A stretch of DNA of 26,766 nucleotides, taken from NCBI GenBank assembly GCA_016296885.1, contig JAEDHT010000025.1, forward strand, positions 1 through 26,766. The letters run 5' to 3'. Below, in pieces: positions 7,424 through 15,191 of this stretch. The position numbers and the translations under genes are program-made. The first letter of the stretch is position 1. Each line of letters opens with the position of its first letter. The stretch comes from Clostridiaceae bacterium. Lineage in GTDB: Bacteria; Bacillota; Clostridia; Oscillospirales; Acutalibacteraceae. The notes below the pieces were generated by a model, which was given only the letters and a program-made list of their open reading frames with translations, was not told where the DNA came from and made no database searches.

Positions 7424-7467
7424 TGCGGTACAAAAGGCAATCTATGCCCCTGCACCGCATTTTTTTG
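7424..7467 (+). terminator. Terminator-like hairpin between glyQS and nfo
   Basis: TGCGGT (7424-7429) pairs with ACCGCA (7454-7459), with an inner GGCA/TGCC pairing (7436-7439 with 7445-7448). The T8 run (7460-7467) follows on the plus strand, but the flanking genes are both on the minus strand. For minus-strand transcripts it is only followed by an AT-rich stretch, so it would be a weak glyQS terminator. Confidence 0.45.
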
Positions 7468-7478
7468 TGATTAGTTTA

Positions 7479-8852
7479 TCAGAATTCTAATTTCTTTTCT
7501 ATATAGCTCACAAGGTCATCAATAGCAATACGTTGCTGTTCCATTGTGTCACGATCACGAACAGTCACGCAATTGTCCTCTACGCTGTCAAAGTCGTATG
7601 TGATGCAGAACGGTGTACCTATTTCATCCTGTCTGCGATAACGCTTACCGATAGAACCGGCATCGTCATATTCTACCATAAAGTGCTTTGCAAGAATATC
7701 ATACACTTTCTCCGCATTCTCGCCGAGCTTCTTAGAAAGAGGAAGCACAGCTGCCTTGTATGGTGCCAATGCCGGATGCAAGCGCATTACTACTCTTGTA
7801 TCATTCTCTCCTACCTCTTCCTCATCATATGCATCACAAAGGAATGCAAGCGCTACTCTATCTGCACCAAGCGATGGTTCTATTACATAAGGGATATAAC
7901 GAGAGTTGTCTGTTGGATCAAAGTATTCCAAGCTCTTGCCTGAGTGATCCTGATGCTGCTTGAGGTCATAGTCTGTTCTGTCTGCTATGCCCCATAGCTC
8001 ACCCCAACCAAAAGGAAATAGGAATTCTATATCTGTGGTTGCCTTGGAATAGAAGCAAAGCTCCTCTGCGCTATGGTCACGCATACGCAGATTTTCTTTT
8101 TTCAATCCAAGATTGTAGAGGAAGTTTATACAATAATCTTTCCAATAATAGAACCACTCTAAATCTGTGCCGGGCTTGCAGAAGAACTCAAGCTCCATCT
8201 GCTCAAATTCTCTTGTACGGAAAGTAAAGTTACCCGGTGTAATTTCGTTTCTAAAGGATTTTCCTACCTGTGCCACACCAAAAGGAACTTTTTTTCTTGT
8301 AGTTCTCTGAATGTTGTTGAAGTTTACGAATATACCTTGTGCAGTTTCAGGACGCAGATATATCTCATTTTTTGCATCTTCTGTAACACCCTGAAATGTT
8401 TTAAACATAAGGTTAAACTTACGGATATCTGTAAAATTACTGCTTCCGCACTGTGGACATACCACGTTATGCTCCTTGATATAATCAGTCATTTGTTCAA
8501 ATGTCATTCCATTAGGATCACCGCCATCATCCTCGATGAGGTTATCAGCACGATGACGTGTTTTACAATCTTTGCAATCCATTAATGGATCAGAAAAACC
8601 GCCAACGTGGCCGGATGCAACCCATACCTGTGGATTCATAAGAATAGCGCAATCCAAACCAACATTATATTTGCTCTCCTGAACAAACTTTTTTAGCCAT
8701 GCTTTTTTTACGTTATTTTTAAACTCAACACCCAAAGGACCATAGTCCCATGTATTTGCAAGACCACCGTATATTTCACTTCCGGAATACACATAACCTC
8801 TGTTTTTGCACAGAGCTACCACTTTTTCCATTGTTTTTTTACTGTTATCCAT
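7479..8852 (-). CDS. glyQS: Glycine--tRNA ligase, alpha2 type
   Basis: The 457-residue class II synthetase charges tRNA-Gly and is the homodimeric form common in many Firmicutes. Motifs are complete: RPETAQG (167-173), motif 2 FRNEITP (about 200-206), motif 3 EPSLGADR (325-332), and the C-terminal anticodon domain with GSIGKRYRRQDEIGTPFC. Cys pairs CKDC (93-96) and CPQC (132-135) in the insertion look like a zinc-binding knuckle. The start MDNSKKTMEKVVALCKNRG is 23 nt after the end of gtrA, so the two genes share a transcript. No T-box leader is visible upstream of the operon. Confidence 0.97.
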   Translation of the reverse strand: MDNSKKTMEKVVALCKNRGYVYSGSEIYGGLANTWDYGPLGVEFKNNVKKAWLKKFVQESKYNVGLDCAILMNPQVWVASGHVGGFSDPLMDCKDCKTRHRADNLIEDDGGDPNGMTFEQMTDYIKEHNVVCPQCGSSNFTDIRKFNLMFKTFQGVTEDAKNEIYLRPETAQGIFVNFNNIQRTTRKKVPFGVAQVGKSFRNEITPGNFTFRTREFEQMELEFFCKPGTDLEWFYYWKDYCINFLYNLGLKKENLRMRDHSAEELCFYSKATTDIEFLFPFGWGELWGIADRTDYDLKQHQDHSGKSLEYFDPTDNSRYIPYVIEPSLGADRVALAFLCDAYDEEEVGENDTRVVMRLHPALAPYKAAVLPLSKKLGENAEKVYDILAKHFMVEYDDAGSIGKRYRRQDEIGTPFCITYDFDSVEDNCVTVRDRDTMEQQRIAIDDLVSYIEKKLEF

Positions 8853-8875
8853 TTTCTATATACCCTCCTAAAAAA

Positions 8876-9418
8876 TTAGTCTACCTTTTCTTCTTTATCG
8901 TCTTTATCTTTGTTTTTAAAGATAAATAGCTTACTGCATATATAATTTAGAATAATTTCTGCCACATTTCCAAGCAGATTAGAGATATCATCCAGCAATG
9001 CTGTAATCGTGATGAGTGAAAGCACCTCGCCACCCCTCTGCACACCTATAAGCAAATCGCCTGTGAGGCCAAGCAAAACACAAAGGTTTGCGATACCGAT
9101 ATGCACAAAAAACGATAATATCCTAGCCGTAAAGAATCCAAAAAACTCTTTCCAGAACACCTTAGCTTCCATACTTTTGCTTTTAAACACAAAGAACTTG
9201 TTGCAAAAGAATGCTACAAAAAACGATACTATCCATGCTACTATCTGCGAAATATTAAATCTCAGTGTTTCACCCAATGGCAATGTAGTATTGAGCACTC
9301 TGAACACTAACATATTTACAATAGTAGCTACCAAACCAAATACAATGTAAATAAACACTTCAGATTTGAGTATTTTTTTAATTATTCCGTCTTTTTTATC
9401 CTTGTTTTTTTCTTTCAT
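8876..9418 (-). CDS. GtrA-family membrane protein
   Basis: The 180-residue protein has four predicted membrane helices (roughly 20-42, 54-74, 92-115 and 125-165) and the GtrA signature FGLVATIVNMLVFRVL, followed by NKFFVFK at the end of helix 2 and NYICSKLFIFK at the C-terminus. GtrA proteins are thought to flip polyprenyl-linked sugars for cell-wall or teichoic acid glycosylation. It is longer than the usual 130-140 residues, with Lys-rich ends and an insertion in the last third. The ATG follows GAGAGGAAAG. It leads the gtrA-glyQS unit, a pairing with no obvious functional logic. Confidence 0.85.
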   Translation of the reverse strand: MKEKNKDKKDGIIKKILKSEVFIYIVFGLVATIVNMLVFRVLNTTLPLGETLRFNISQIVAWIVSFFVAFFCNKFFVFKSKSMEAKVFWKEFFGFFTARILSFFVHIGIANLCVLLGLTGDLLIGVQRGGEVLSLITITALLDDISNLLGNVAEIILNYICSKLFIFKNKDKDDKEEKVD

Positions 9419-9455
9419 TAAGAACTTTCCTCTCTCATATTAGTCAACAATTGGA

Positions 9456-9484
9456 ATTATACACTCTTAAAAAATATATGTCAA
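9456..9484 (-). promoter_or_regulatory. Consensus promoter of gtrA-glyQS
   Basis: On the minus strand TTGACA (9479-9484), a 17-nt spacer and TATAAT (9456-9461) give a perfect sigma-A promoter about 38 nt before the gtrA start. The short leader leaves no space for a T-box. Confidence 0.88.
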
Positions 9485-9594
9485 TAAAGGCAACAAAAAA
9501 TGCCCGATTTATACAATCAATAGCTAAATAATTTTTATTTAAACTTTTACTTCCTTGATGTCACAACGTTTTAATATATCTGAACTTATTTTGT

Positions 9595-9639
9595 CTATAA
9601 AAAAGATACAAAACCCAAATCTTCAGGCTTTGTATCTTT
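9595..9639 (-). terminator. Terminator of the MBL-fold lipoprotein gene
   Basis: On the minus strand AAAGATACAAA and TTTGTATCTTT (9602-9612 with 9629-9639) form an 11-bp stem with a T run at its 3' side. It lies just downstream of the stop at 9661. Confidence 0.8.
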
Positions 9640-9660
9640 ATATCTGGTTATTTGATTAGT

Positions 9661-10491
9661 TTAGTTTGGTTTATACGACATATATATTGTTTCTCCGTCG
9701 CATTTTAAAAACACAGGAGCTTTCTTTGTAAAATACACACTTGCGCCGTATTGCTTGAGCACACTTGTGAGAGCGTCATCCATCTTTTCATCTGCAGACG
9801 AGGTGATTAGTGCGTATTTAGGCTTGATATTAACAAGTAGCTCTTCAACAACCGGCTGGAAATCACCATGATACGGCACTTTAAGAAAATCATAATTTTC
9901 GCTGTTTGATTCTACAAAGTCATTTATTCCTTCTTCCATAATATCGCTTGTAAATAAGAAACTACAATCCTCATACTTCATAGAAACAATAAGCGATGAG
10001 TTTTCGCTGTTATTTTCATCATAAGACTCTCTTTGTGGAGGAATAATTGTATATTCAACCTCATCAAGTGTAAATGAATATTTTTCTGTGACAGTCTGCG
10101 GTGTAATACTTTTATCCTTTGTGGCTTGGATGTATTTATCATACTGTTGTATATCGCTTTCACCATGTGTCTGAAGTATACTAACAACATCGACACCATT
10201 TATCACCTTGGCAGCGCCACCCACGTGTTCTTTATTAAAATTGGTAACTATCATATAGTCAAGGTGGTCTATATTGTTGTTTTGCAGGTAGTTTACAATA
10301 GTATCGCCAAAGCCGGATTCTGCACAATCAATAAGCACGTTGCTCTTATCTGTCGAAATCAAAAAAGCATCAGCCTTACCGGCAGAGAAACAGTATATTT
10401 TTAAATCTTCATCAATCTCACTAGCGCAACTCGCCATAAAAGACAAGGCACACAAAATCGACAATATAACTGCACAAAATTTAATTTTCAC
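9661..10491 (-). CDS. Metallo-beta-lactamase-fold lipoprotein, altered motif
   Basis: The start is taken as the GTG at 10491, after AGGGGTGG. This gives 276 residues with a signal sequence and a lipobox (SFMASC), so the mature protein should be a lipid-anchored extracellular protein. The fold resembles the ComEC/Rec2 C-terminal domain: LKIYCFSAGKADAFLIST, then NVLIDCAESG, YMIVTNFNKEHVGGA, FTSDI and VPYHGD. In related proteins the metal motif reads HFDKDH or HPHADH; here it is NFNKEH, which loses most metal ligands. Catalysis is doubtful, and a binding or structural role is possible. The gene is monocistronic, divergent from infC, with a TATAAT at 10517-10522. Confidence 0.8.
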   Translation of the reverse strand: MKIKFCAVILSILCALSFMASCASEIDEDLKIYCFSAGKADAFLISTDKSNVLIDCAESGFGDTIVNYLQNNNIDHLDYMIVTNFNKEHVGGAAKVINGVDVVSILQTHGESDIQQYDKYIQATKDKSITPQTVTEKYSFTLDEVEYTIIPPQRESYDENNSENSSLIVSMKYEDCSFLFTSDIMEEGINDFVESNSENYDFLKVPYHGDFQPVVEELLVNIKPKYALITSSADEKMDDALTSVLKQYGASVYFTKKAPVFLKCDGETIYMSYKPN

Positions 10492-10605
10492 AACACCACC
10501 CCTAATCAATAAACCGATTATACAATAAATATATACAAAAATAAATATAAATAATAAAATTTTTTTCATTTTTTTGAGAAAAAATCATTTTTTCAGTTAA
10601 TACTA

Positions 10606-10633
10606 TTGACAAATTTGAAAAGCATGGTAAAAT
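10606..10633 (+). promoter_or_regulatory. Promoter of infC-rpmI-rplT
   Basis: TTGACA (10606-10611) and TAAAAT (10628-10633) are spaced by 16 nt. The transcript would start near 10640, about 175 nt before infC, leaving room for the attenuator leader. Confidence 0.85.
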
Positions 10634-10639
10634 ATACGT

Positions 10640-10790
10640 GGACAATAAAGAAGAGCAGATGCTTTCACCTTGTTCGGTGTTATCCGTTCGGGTCAATATT
10701 ATGTTATTTCCATTAGTTTTCTGATGGATAGTGTAACGTGTATATTGGTGCGGACAGATTTGCTTCTGTCCGTTATTTTATTGCAAATTA
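10640..10790 (+). ncRNA. L20-type leader of the infC operon
   Basis: The long untranslated leader begins with GAGCAGATGCTTTCACC and a TTCG-loop hairpin (CACC-TTGTTC-GGTG), as in Firmicute infC operon leaders. It ends in a terminator hairpin (10751-10780) before the ribosome binding site. In Bacillus and relatives, ribosomal protein L20, encoded at the end of this operon, binds the leader and favours premature termination. The arrangement here fits that model; covariance has not been tested. Confidence 0.78.
10751..10780 (+). terminator. Attenuator hairpin in the infC leader
   Basis: CGGACAGA (10751-10758) pairs with TCTGTCCG (10765-10772) and is followed by TTATTTTATT. It lies between the promoter and infC, so it acts as a conditional terminator rather than an operon end. 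Confidence 0.85.
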
Positions 10791-10813
10791 AATGGATTTT
10801 GGAGGTGCTGACA

Positions 10814-11335
10814 ATTAGCAGCAACAAAGAGCTTCAGATCAACGAAGAAATTCGTGACAAAGAGTTAAGAATCATTGATTCAGAAGGCGGTCAACTTGGA
10901 ATTATGAGTGCATCACAGGCACTTGACCTTGCCGCAGAGAAAAATCTCGATTTGGTGAAGATTGCACCAAATGCTCAACCACCTGTTTGTAAGATTATGG
11001 ACTATGGTAAATATCGCTTCGAACAGGCTAAGAAAGAAAAGGAAGCAAGAAAAAATCAAAAAGTTATCGATACTAAAGAAATAAGACTTTCTCTCAATAT
11101 CGACACTCACGATTTTAACACAAAGTTAAATCACGCTCAGAAGTTTATCAAGAGCGGTGACAGAATAAAGGTTTCTATTCGTTTTCGTGGTAGAGAAATG
11201 GGTTTTTCAAAGCAAGGACTCGACACAATGGAACGCTTTGCAACAGAGCTTGCAGATGTGTGCATTGTAGAAAAACAGCCTAAGCTCGAAGGTCGAAGCA
11301 TGATGATGTTTTTGGCTCCAAAACCAAATAAATAA
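10814..11335 (+). CDS. infC: Translation initiation factor IF-3 (ATT start)
   Basis: IF-3 keeps 30S subunits free and proofreads the initiator tRNA. The 173-residue product carries the N-domain ELQINEEIRDKELRIIDSEGGQLGIM, a Lys-rich linker, and the C-domain ending in EGRSMMMFLAPK. The start is placed at ATT (10814), 8 nt after GGAGG: there is no ATG, GTG or TTG between the ribosome binding site and the conserved ELQINEEIR. AUU is the classic infC start and lets IF-3 repress its own translation. Longer in-frame starts lie inside the leader and terminator and are rejected. It is the first gene of infC-rpmI-rplT. Confidence 0.95.
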   Translation: MSSNKELQINEEIRDKELRIIDSEGGQLGIMSASQALDLAAEKNLDLVKIAPNAQPPVCKIMDYGKYRFEQAKKEKEARKNQKVIDTKEIRLSLNIDTHDFNTKLNHAQKFIKSGDRIKVSIRFRGREMGFSKQGLDTMERFATELADVCIVEKQPKLEGRSMMMFLAPKPNK

Positions 11336-11358
11336 TATTTTAAGGAGGATTTTTAGTT

Positions 11359-11556
11359 ATGCCTAAGATTAAATCTCACAGCGGTGCAAAAAAGCGTTTT
11401 AAAATTTCAAAAGGCGGAAAAGTAATCCGTGCTCATGCTTTTAAGAGCCACATTCTTAATAAGAAGACAACAAAGCGTAAGAGAGGCTTGAGAAAGACAA
11501 CAGTTGCTGACAAGACAAATGTAGCAGCAGTTAAGCGTCTGGTTCCTTACAAATAA
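11359..11556 (+). CDS. rpmI: 50S ribosomal protein L35
   Basis: The 65-residue basic protein opens with MPKIKSHSGAKKRFKIS and contains HILNKKTTKRKR and a C-terminal VAAVKRLVPYK, all diagnostic of L35. A strong AAGGAGG precedes the ATG. It is the middle gene of infC-rpmI-rplT. Confidence 0.98.
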   Translation: MPKIKSHSGAKKRFKISKGGKVIRAHAFKSHILNKKTTKRKRGLRKTTVADKTNVAAVKRLVPYK

Positions 11557-11599
11557 TTAAATAACAATTCAGAAATACAATTAAACGGAGGTTTTACAA

Positions 11600-11950
11600 A
11601 TGGCACGTATTAAGGGTGCGATGATGACTCGCAAGAGAAGAAATAAAGTTCTCAAGCTTGCTAAGGGCTATTTTGGTGCAAAGAGTAAGCATTTTAAGAT
11701 GGCCAAACAGGCTGTTATGAAGAGCGGTAACTACGCTTATATAGGAAGAAAGCAAAAGAAGAGAGATTTCCGTCGTCTTTGGATCTCCCGTATATCTGCT
11801 GCTTGCCGTATAAATGGCACAAACTATTCTTCATTTATGAATGGTCTTAAGAAGGCTGGCATCACTCTCAACCGTAAGATGCTTTCAGAGATCGCTATCT
11901 CTGATGCAGAGGGCTTCAAGAGCCTTGTTGAGAGAGCTAAAAACGCTTAA
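11600..11950 (+). CDS. rplT: 50S ribosomal protein L20
   Basis: The 116-residue protein starts MARIKGAMMTRKRRNKVLKL, with AKGYFGAKSKHFKMAKQAVM and the conserved RKRDFRRLWI-type segment (KKRDFRRLWISRI). L20 is an early assembly protein that binds 23S rRNA and also represses this operon by binding the leader. CGGAGG lies upstream at good spacing. The length matches the usual 115-119. Confidence 0.98.
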   Translation: MARIKGAMMTRKRRNKVLKLAKGYFGAKSKHFKMAKQAVMKSGNYAYIGRKQKKRDFRRLWISRISAACRINGTNYSSFMNGLKKAGITLNRKMLSEIAISDAEGFKSLVERAKNA

Positions 11951-11974
11951 TCTTAATAGACAGATATCTTTTAT

Positions 11975-12006
11975 GGCGCTCGATTGATTTCGGGCGCTTT
12001 TTGTTT
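11975..12006 (+). terminator. Terminator of infC-rpmI-rplT
   Basis: GCGCTCGA (11976-11983) pairs with TCGGGCGC (11990-11997), followed by TTTTTTGTTTTG. Confidence 0.85.
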
Positions 12007-12111
12007 TGCAAAAAATTAGTAGACTAATATTTTTTTACTTTATTATTTATTTCTATTAATAACCTTTCTATTGTAGTGCATAATAATATATCATAAAACA
12101 AAAATCAAGGC

Positions 12112-12157
12112 ATAAAAAAATCCTTTAATTCGGCAAAAGCTAAATTAAAGGATTTTT
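12112..12157 (-). terminator. Terminator of gdhA
   Basis: AAATCCTTTAATT (12118-12130) and AATTAAAGGATTT (12143-12155) form a 13-bp stem. On the minus strand it runs into a T run. It lies 17 nt past the gdhA stop. Confidence 0.85.
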
Positions 12158-12173
12158 CATATCTTTATTATAA

Positions 12174-13427
12174 TTAAGGACAAATTCCTCTGATATTTCT
12201 AACAGCAACTATTCTCTTGAGAGCAACCATATATGCAGCTAGACGCATAGAGGTTTTGTACTCCTTAGAAAGCTCCCAAACCTCATTAAATGAGCTTGTA
12301 ATATTGTTCTTTAAAAGCTCGTTCACATGGTCTTCTTCCCAATAGAAGCACTGAAGATTTTGCACCCACTCAAAGTAAGACACAACAACACCGCCGGAGT
12401 TTGCAAGAATATCAGGTACTACGATAACTCCGTTCTTTTCAAGGATTTCATCAGCATCAACTGACACAGGGCCATTAGCGCCCTCAATGATGTATTTTGC
12501 TTTAATGTCTGCTGCGTTCTCTGTTGTAATCTGATTTTGCAATGCTGCAGGAACAAGCACATCACAATCACAGGTAAGAAGTTCTTTATTAGAGATCCTC
12601 TTTAAGTTATCATTTTTATAGTCTGATAAGAGCCTTCTCTGGCTAACATGAGCGTATATCTCGTCAAATGGCAAGCCATTCTCATCATATACACCGCCAC
12701 TAACATCACTTACAGCAACGATTTTTGCGCCCCTATCATAGAGAAGCTTTGCGGCGATAGAGCCTACATTTCCCATGCCCTGCACAGCTATTTTGCAATT
12801 CTTAACGTCAATATCAAGCTTTTCAAGAAGCATAACAGTAGCAAACATAACGCCTCTGCCCGTTGCCTCTGCTCTTCCCTTAGAGCCGCCTATCTCTAAA
12901 GGCTTACCTGTTACTACTCCGGGAGATGCAAATCCCTTTTGCACGCTATATGTATCCATAATCCAGCCCATAATCTGAGCATTTGTATTAACATCCGGAG
13001 CAGGGATATCTCTTTCCGGCCCAATAATTGGGGCTATCATAGAGGTAAATCTGCGTGTAAGACGCTCAAGCTCACCCAAAGACAATTCCTGTGGATTAAC
13101 CTTGATACCACCCTTTGCTCCACCATATGGAATATTAGCAACTGCGCACTTAAAGCTCATCCATGCAGCCAGCGCCTTAACCTCATTATCATCAACCTCT
13201 TCGTGATATCTGATACCACCCTTGCATGGGCCTCTCACACTAGAGTGTTGCACACGGTAGCCTTCAAAAACCTTTATACTTCCATCATCCATCTTAACAG
13301 GACAGGAAACTTTGAGTTCTCTCTCAGGATATCTCAAAGCAACATAATCATTTTCAGCTAAACCTAATGTTGTGGCTGCTTTATCCATAACAGCCAAGAA
13401 ATTGTCATATGCGTTATAAGCCTTCAA
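12174..13427 (-). CDS. gdhA: Glutamate dehydrogenase
   Basis: The cytoplasmic enzyme interconverts glutamate and 2-oxoglutarate plus ammonia using a nicotinamide cofactor. The 417-residue length and motifs fit the hexameric clostridial type: GPCKGGIRYHEEV, IPYGGAKGGI with the catalytic Lys, PAPDVNTNAQIMGWIMDTY, the Rossmann GMGNVGS, and GANGPVS. The start is chosen as TTG at 13427, 8 nt after GGAGG; a longer reading starting at 13442 would place the start codon on the ribosome binding site. A promoter (TTGACA 13496-13501, 17 nt, TATCAT 13473-13478, minus strand) lies upstream. The gene is divergent from the purine permease. Confidence 0.95.
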   Translation of the reverse strand: MKAYNAYDNFLAVMDKAATTLGLAENDYVALRYPERELKVSCPVKMDDGSIKVFEGYRVQHSSVRGPCKGGIRYHEEVDDNEVKALAAWMSFKCAVANIPYGGAKGGIKVNPQELSLGELERLTRRFTSMIAPIIGPERDIPAPDVNTNAQIMGWIMDTYSVQKGFASPGVVTGKPLEIGGSKGRAEATGRGVMFATVMLLEKLDIDVKNCKIAVQGMGNVGSIAAKLLYDRGAKIVAVSDVSGGVYDENGLPFDEIYAHVSQRRLLSDYKNDNLKRISNKELLTCDCDVLVPAALQNQITTENAADIKAKYIIEGANGPVSVDADEILEKNGVIVVPDILANSGGVVVSYFEWVQNLQCFYWEEDHVNELLKNNITSSFNEVWELSKEYKTSMRLAAYMVALKRIVAVRNIRGICP

Positions 13428-13472
13428 TTCAAAGACCTCCAATTAAATAAATTATTGTTATCCAACAAGAAA

Positions 13473-13501
13473 ATGATACATTATATTTCAAAAAATGTCA
13501 A
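13473..13501 (-). promoter_or_regulatory. Promoter of gdhA
   Basis: On the minus strand TTGACA (13496-13501) is followed after 17 nt by TATCAT (13473-13478), with the ribosome binding site about 30 nt further on. Confidence 0.65.
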
Positions 13502-13670
13502 TAATTATAATTTCATTTAATAGATAAATACTATTGATAAATTTATAATATATTTTCTGTTTTTTTTATAAAATTTTATAAATCTTGTTGTTTTTTTACA
13601 TATAAATAATATATAATATATGAAACAATTGTTAATTGTTTTCAAAAATACTTAATAGGAGTGGTGAACA

Positions 13671-15071
13671 TTGTTTAAACTAAAAGAAAATCACACTACT
13701 GTCAAAACCGAGCTACTTGCCGGACTCACAACATTTATGTCTATGGCATATATCCTCATGGTAAATGCAGGAATGTTCACAGACATTGAGGGAAACCCTG
13801 TCACATACGGAGCTATATATATATCAACCGCACTCTCGGCAATTATAGGCTCTGTGCTAATAGGATTACTTGCCAATCTCCCATTGGCACAGGCACCTGG
13901 CATGGGACTAAATGCATTTTTTGTATACACAATCTGCAATATAATGCATTTTTCATATGCTAACACACTTGTTATAGTTCTTTTTGATGGTCTTCTTTTT
14001 GTTCTTCTTACTGTAACAGGGCTTAGAAAAGCAATTTTTGGTTCTATCCCACACGCTGTCAAAGCGGCAATATCTTCCGGTATAGGCTTGTTTATTGCCT
14101 TCCTTGGCTTTCAAAACACTGGTCTTATAGTAAACAGCGAATCCACGCTGGTAGACCTCCATTCCTTTAATCTGCTATACAATCAAACAACATGGGCGGA
14201 GATACTTCCTATTTTTATCACAATACTCGCCATAGTTTTAATAGGTGCGCTCAGCAAAATGAAAGTTCGTGGTGCTGTATTTTTTGGAATACTCCTAGGC
14301 ACTGTTCTATATTATGCACTAGGATTATTAACTGTACCTGATTTCTTTAAAACAAATATTGAAGGCAATTTATCTTTAAATATTGTTCAACCATTTAAAG
14401 ACTTCTTTAATTTATCTTTTGCAAAGGTATTTACAGAGGGTTTTGATTTTTCAGCATATATAAATGCTAATGGTGTGGGAAGTTTTGTAATCACTTTGCT
14501 CGCAAGCGGGCTTGCCATGTGTATGATAGATATGTTTGATACTTTGGGTACACTCTATGGTGCTTGCTCTGTAGGAGGTATTCTCGATAAAGACGGAAAT
14601 GTACCTCGAATGAATAAAGCAATGCTATCTGATGCTATTGCCACCTGCACAGGTGCAGTTTTCGGAAATTGCACAGTTACCTCATTTGTGGAATCTTCCG
14701 CCGGAGTGGCAGAAGGTGGCCGTACAGGACTCACTTCTATATTTACAGCTATGTTCTTCTTCATTGCCATGTTCTTTGCACCGTTTGCAGCTCTGATACC
14801 TGAATGTGCTACAGCCGCCGCACTAGTTTATGTAGGTATATTAATGATGAGCAGCATAAAAGACATAGACTGGAGCGATCCATCAAATGCTGTTCCTGCA
14901 TTTTTTACAATTTCAATCATGCCATTCACTTATAATATATCATACGGCATCGCATTTGGTCTTCTTTCATATATTCTAATAAAGCTCTTCTCAAAGAGAT
15001 TTAAGGATATCAACATCGGCACATGGATCATCGGTATATTATTTGTTATAATGTTCTTTGTATCGAGGTAA
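13671..15071 (+). CDS. NCS2-family (AzgA-type) purine permease
   Basis: The 466-residue integral membrane protein belongs to the adenine/guanine/hypoxanthine branch of NCS2 proton-coupled transporters. Family signatures are present: TELLAGLTTFMSMAYI at the start, QAPGMGLNAFF, DTLGTLYGAC in the central region, and FVESSAGVAEGGRTGLTS for substrate binding. About 12-14 hydrophobic helices are expected. The start is a TTG 9 nt after AGGAG. No purine riboswitch is recognisable in the AT-rich upstream region. With the xanthine-dehydrogenase-like operon 5.6 kb away it may serve purine salvage or catabolism. The exact substrate cannot be told. Confidence 0.93.
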   Translation: MFKLKENHTTVKTELLAGLTTFMSMAYILMVNAGMFTDIEGNPVTYGAIYISTALSAIIGSVLIGLLANLPLAQAPGMGLNAFFVYTICNIMHFSYANTLVIVLFDGLLFVLLTVTGLRKAIFGSIPHAVKAAISSGIGLFIAFLGFQNTGLIVNSESTLVDLHSFNLLYNQTTWAEILPIFITILAIVLIGALSKMKVRGAVFFGILLGTVLYYALGLLTVPDFFKTNIEGNLSLNIVQPFKDFFNLSFAKVFTEGFDFSAYINANGVGSFVITLLASGLAMCMIDMFDTLGTLYGACSVGGILDKDGNVPRMNKAMLSDAIATCTGAVFGNCTVTSFVESSAGVAEGGRTGLTSIFTAMFFFIAMFFAPFAALIPECATAAALVYVGILMMSSIKDIDWSDPSNAVPAFFTISIMPFTYNISYGIAFGLLSYILIKLFSKRFKDINIGTWIIGILFVIMFFVSR

Positions 15072-15100
15072 TTTATCGAAAATGGTTCTAATATAAACAC

Positions 15101-15147
15101 AAGCATCTGTTCCTTTTCAAATCCGAGAAGGAGCAGATGCTTTTTTA
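15101..15147 (+). terminator. Terminator of the purine permease gene
   Basis: AAGCATCTGTTCCTTTTC (15101-15118) pairs almost fully with GAGAAGGAGCAGATGCTT (15125-15142), followed by a T run. Confidence 0.88.
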
Positions 15148-15191
15148 TCTTCGACAGTTTTGTGTATAATCTTAAATTCTCGCTTCTTTTA

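Noticed and set aside
9419..9600. T-box leader for glycyl-tRNA synthetase
   Set aside because: No GGTGG-type T-box core was found, and the promoter leaves only about 38 nt of leader before gtrA.
10670..10813. Extended N-terminus of infC
   Set aside because: The extra 48 codons lie in the regulatory leader and cross its terminator; IF-3 homologues begin near ELQINEEIR.
13502..13670. Purine riboswitch in front of the AzgA-type permease
   Set aside because: The AT-rich region lacks the conserved TATA...CTG...TTTCTAC core of the purine aptamer.
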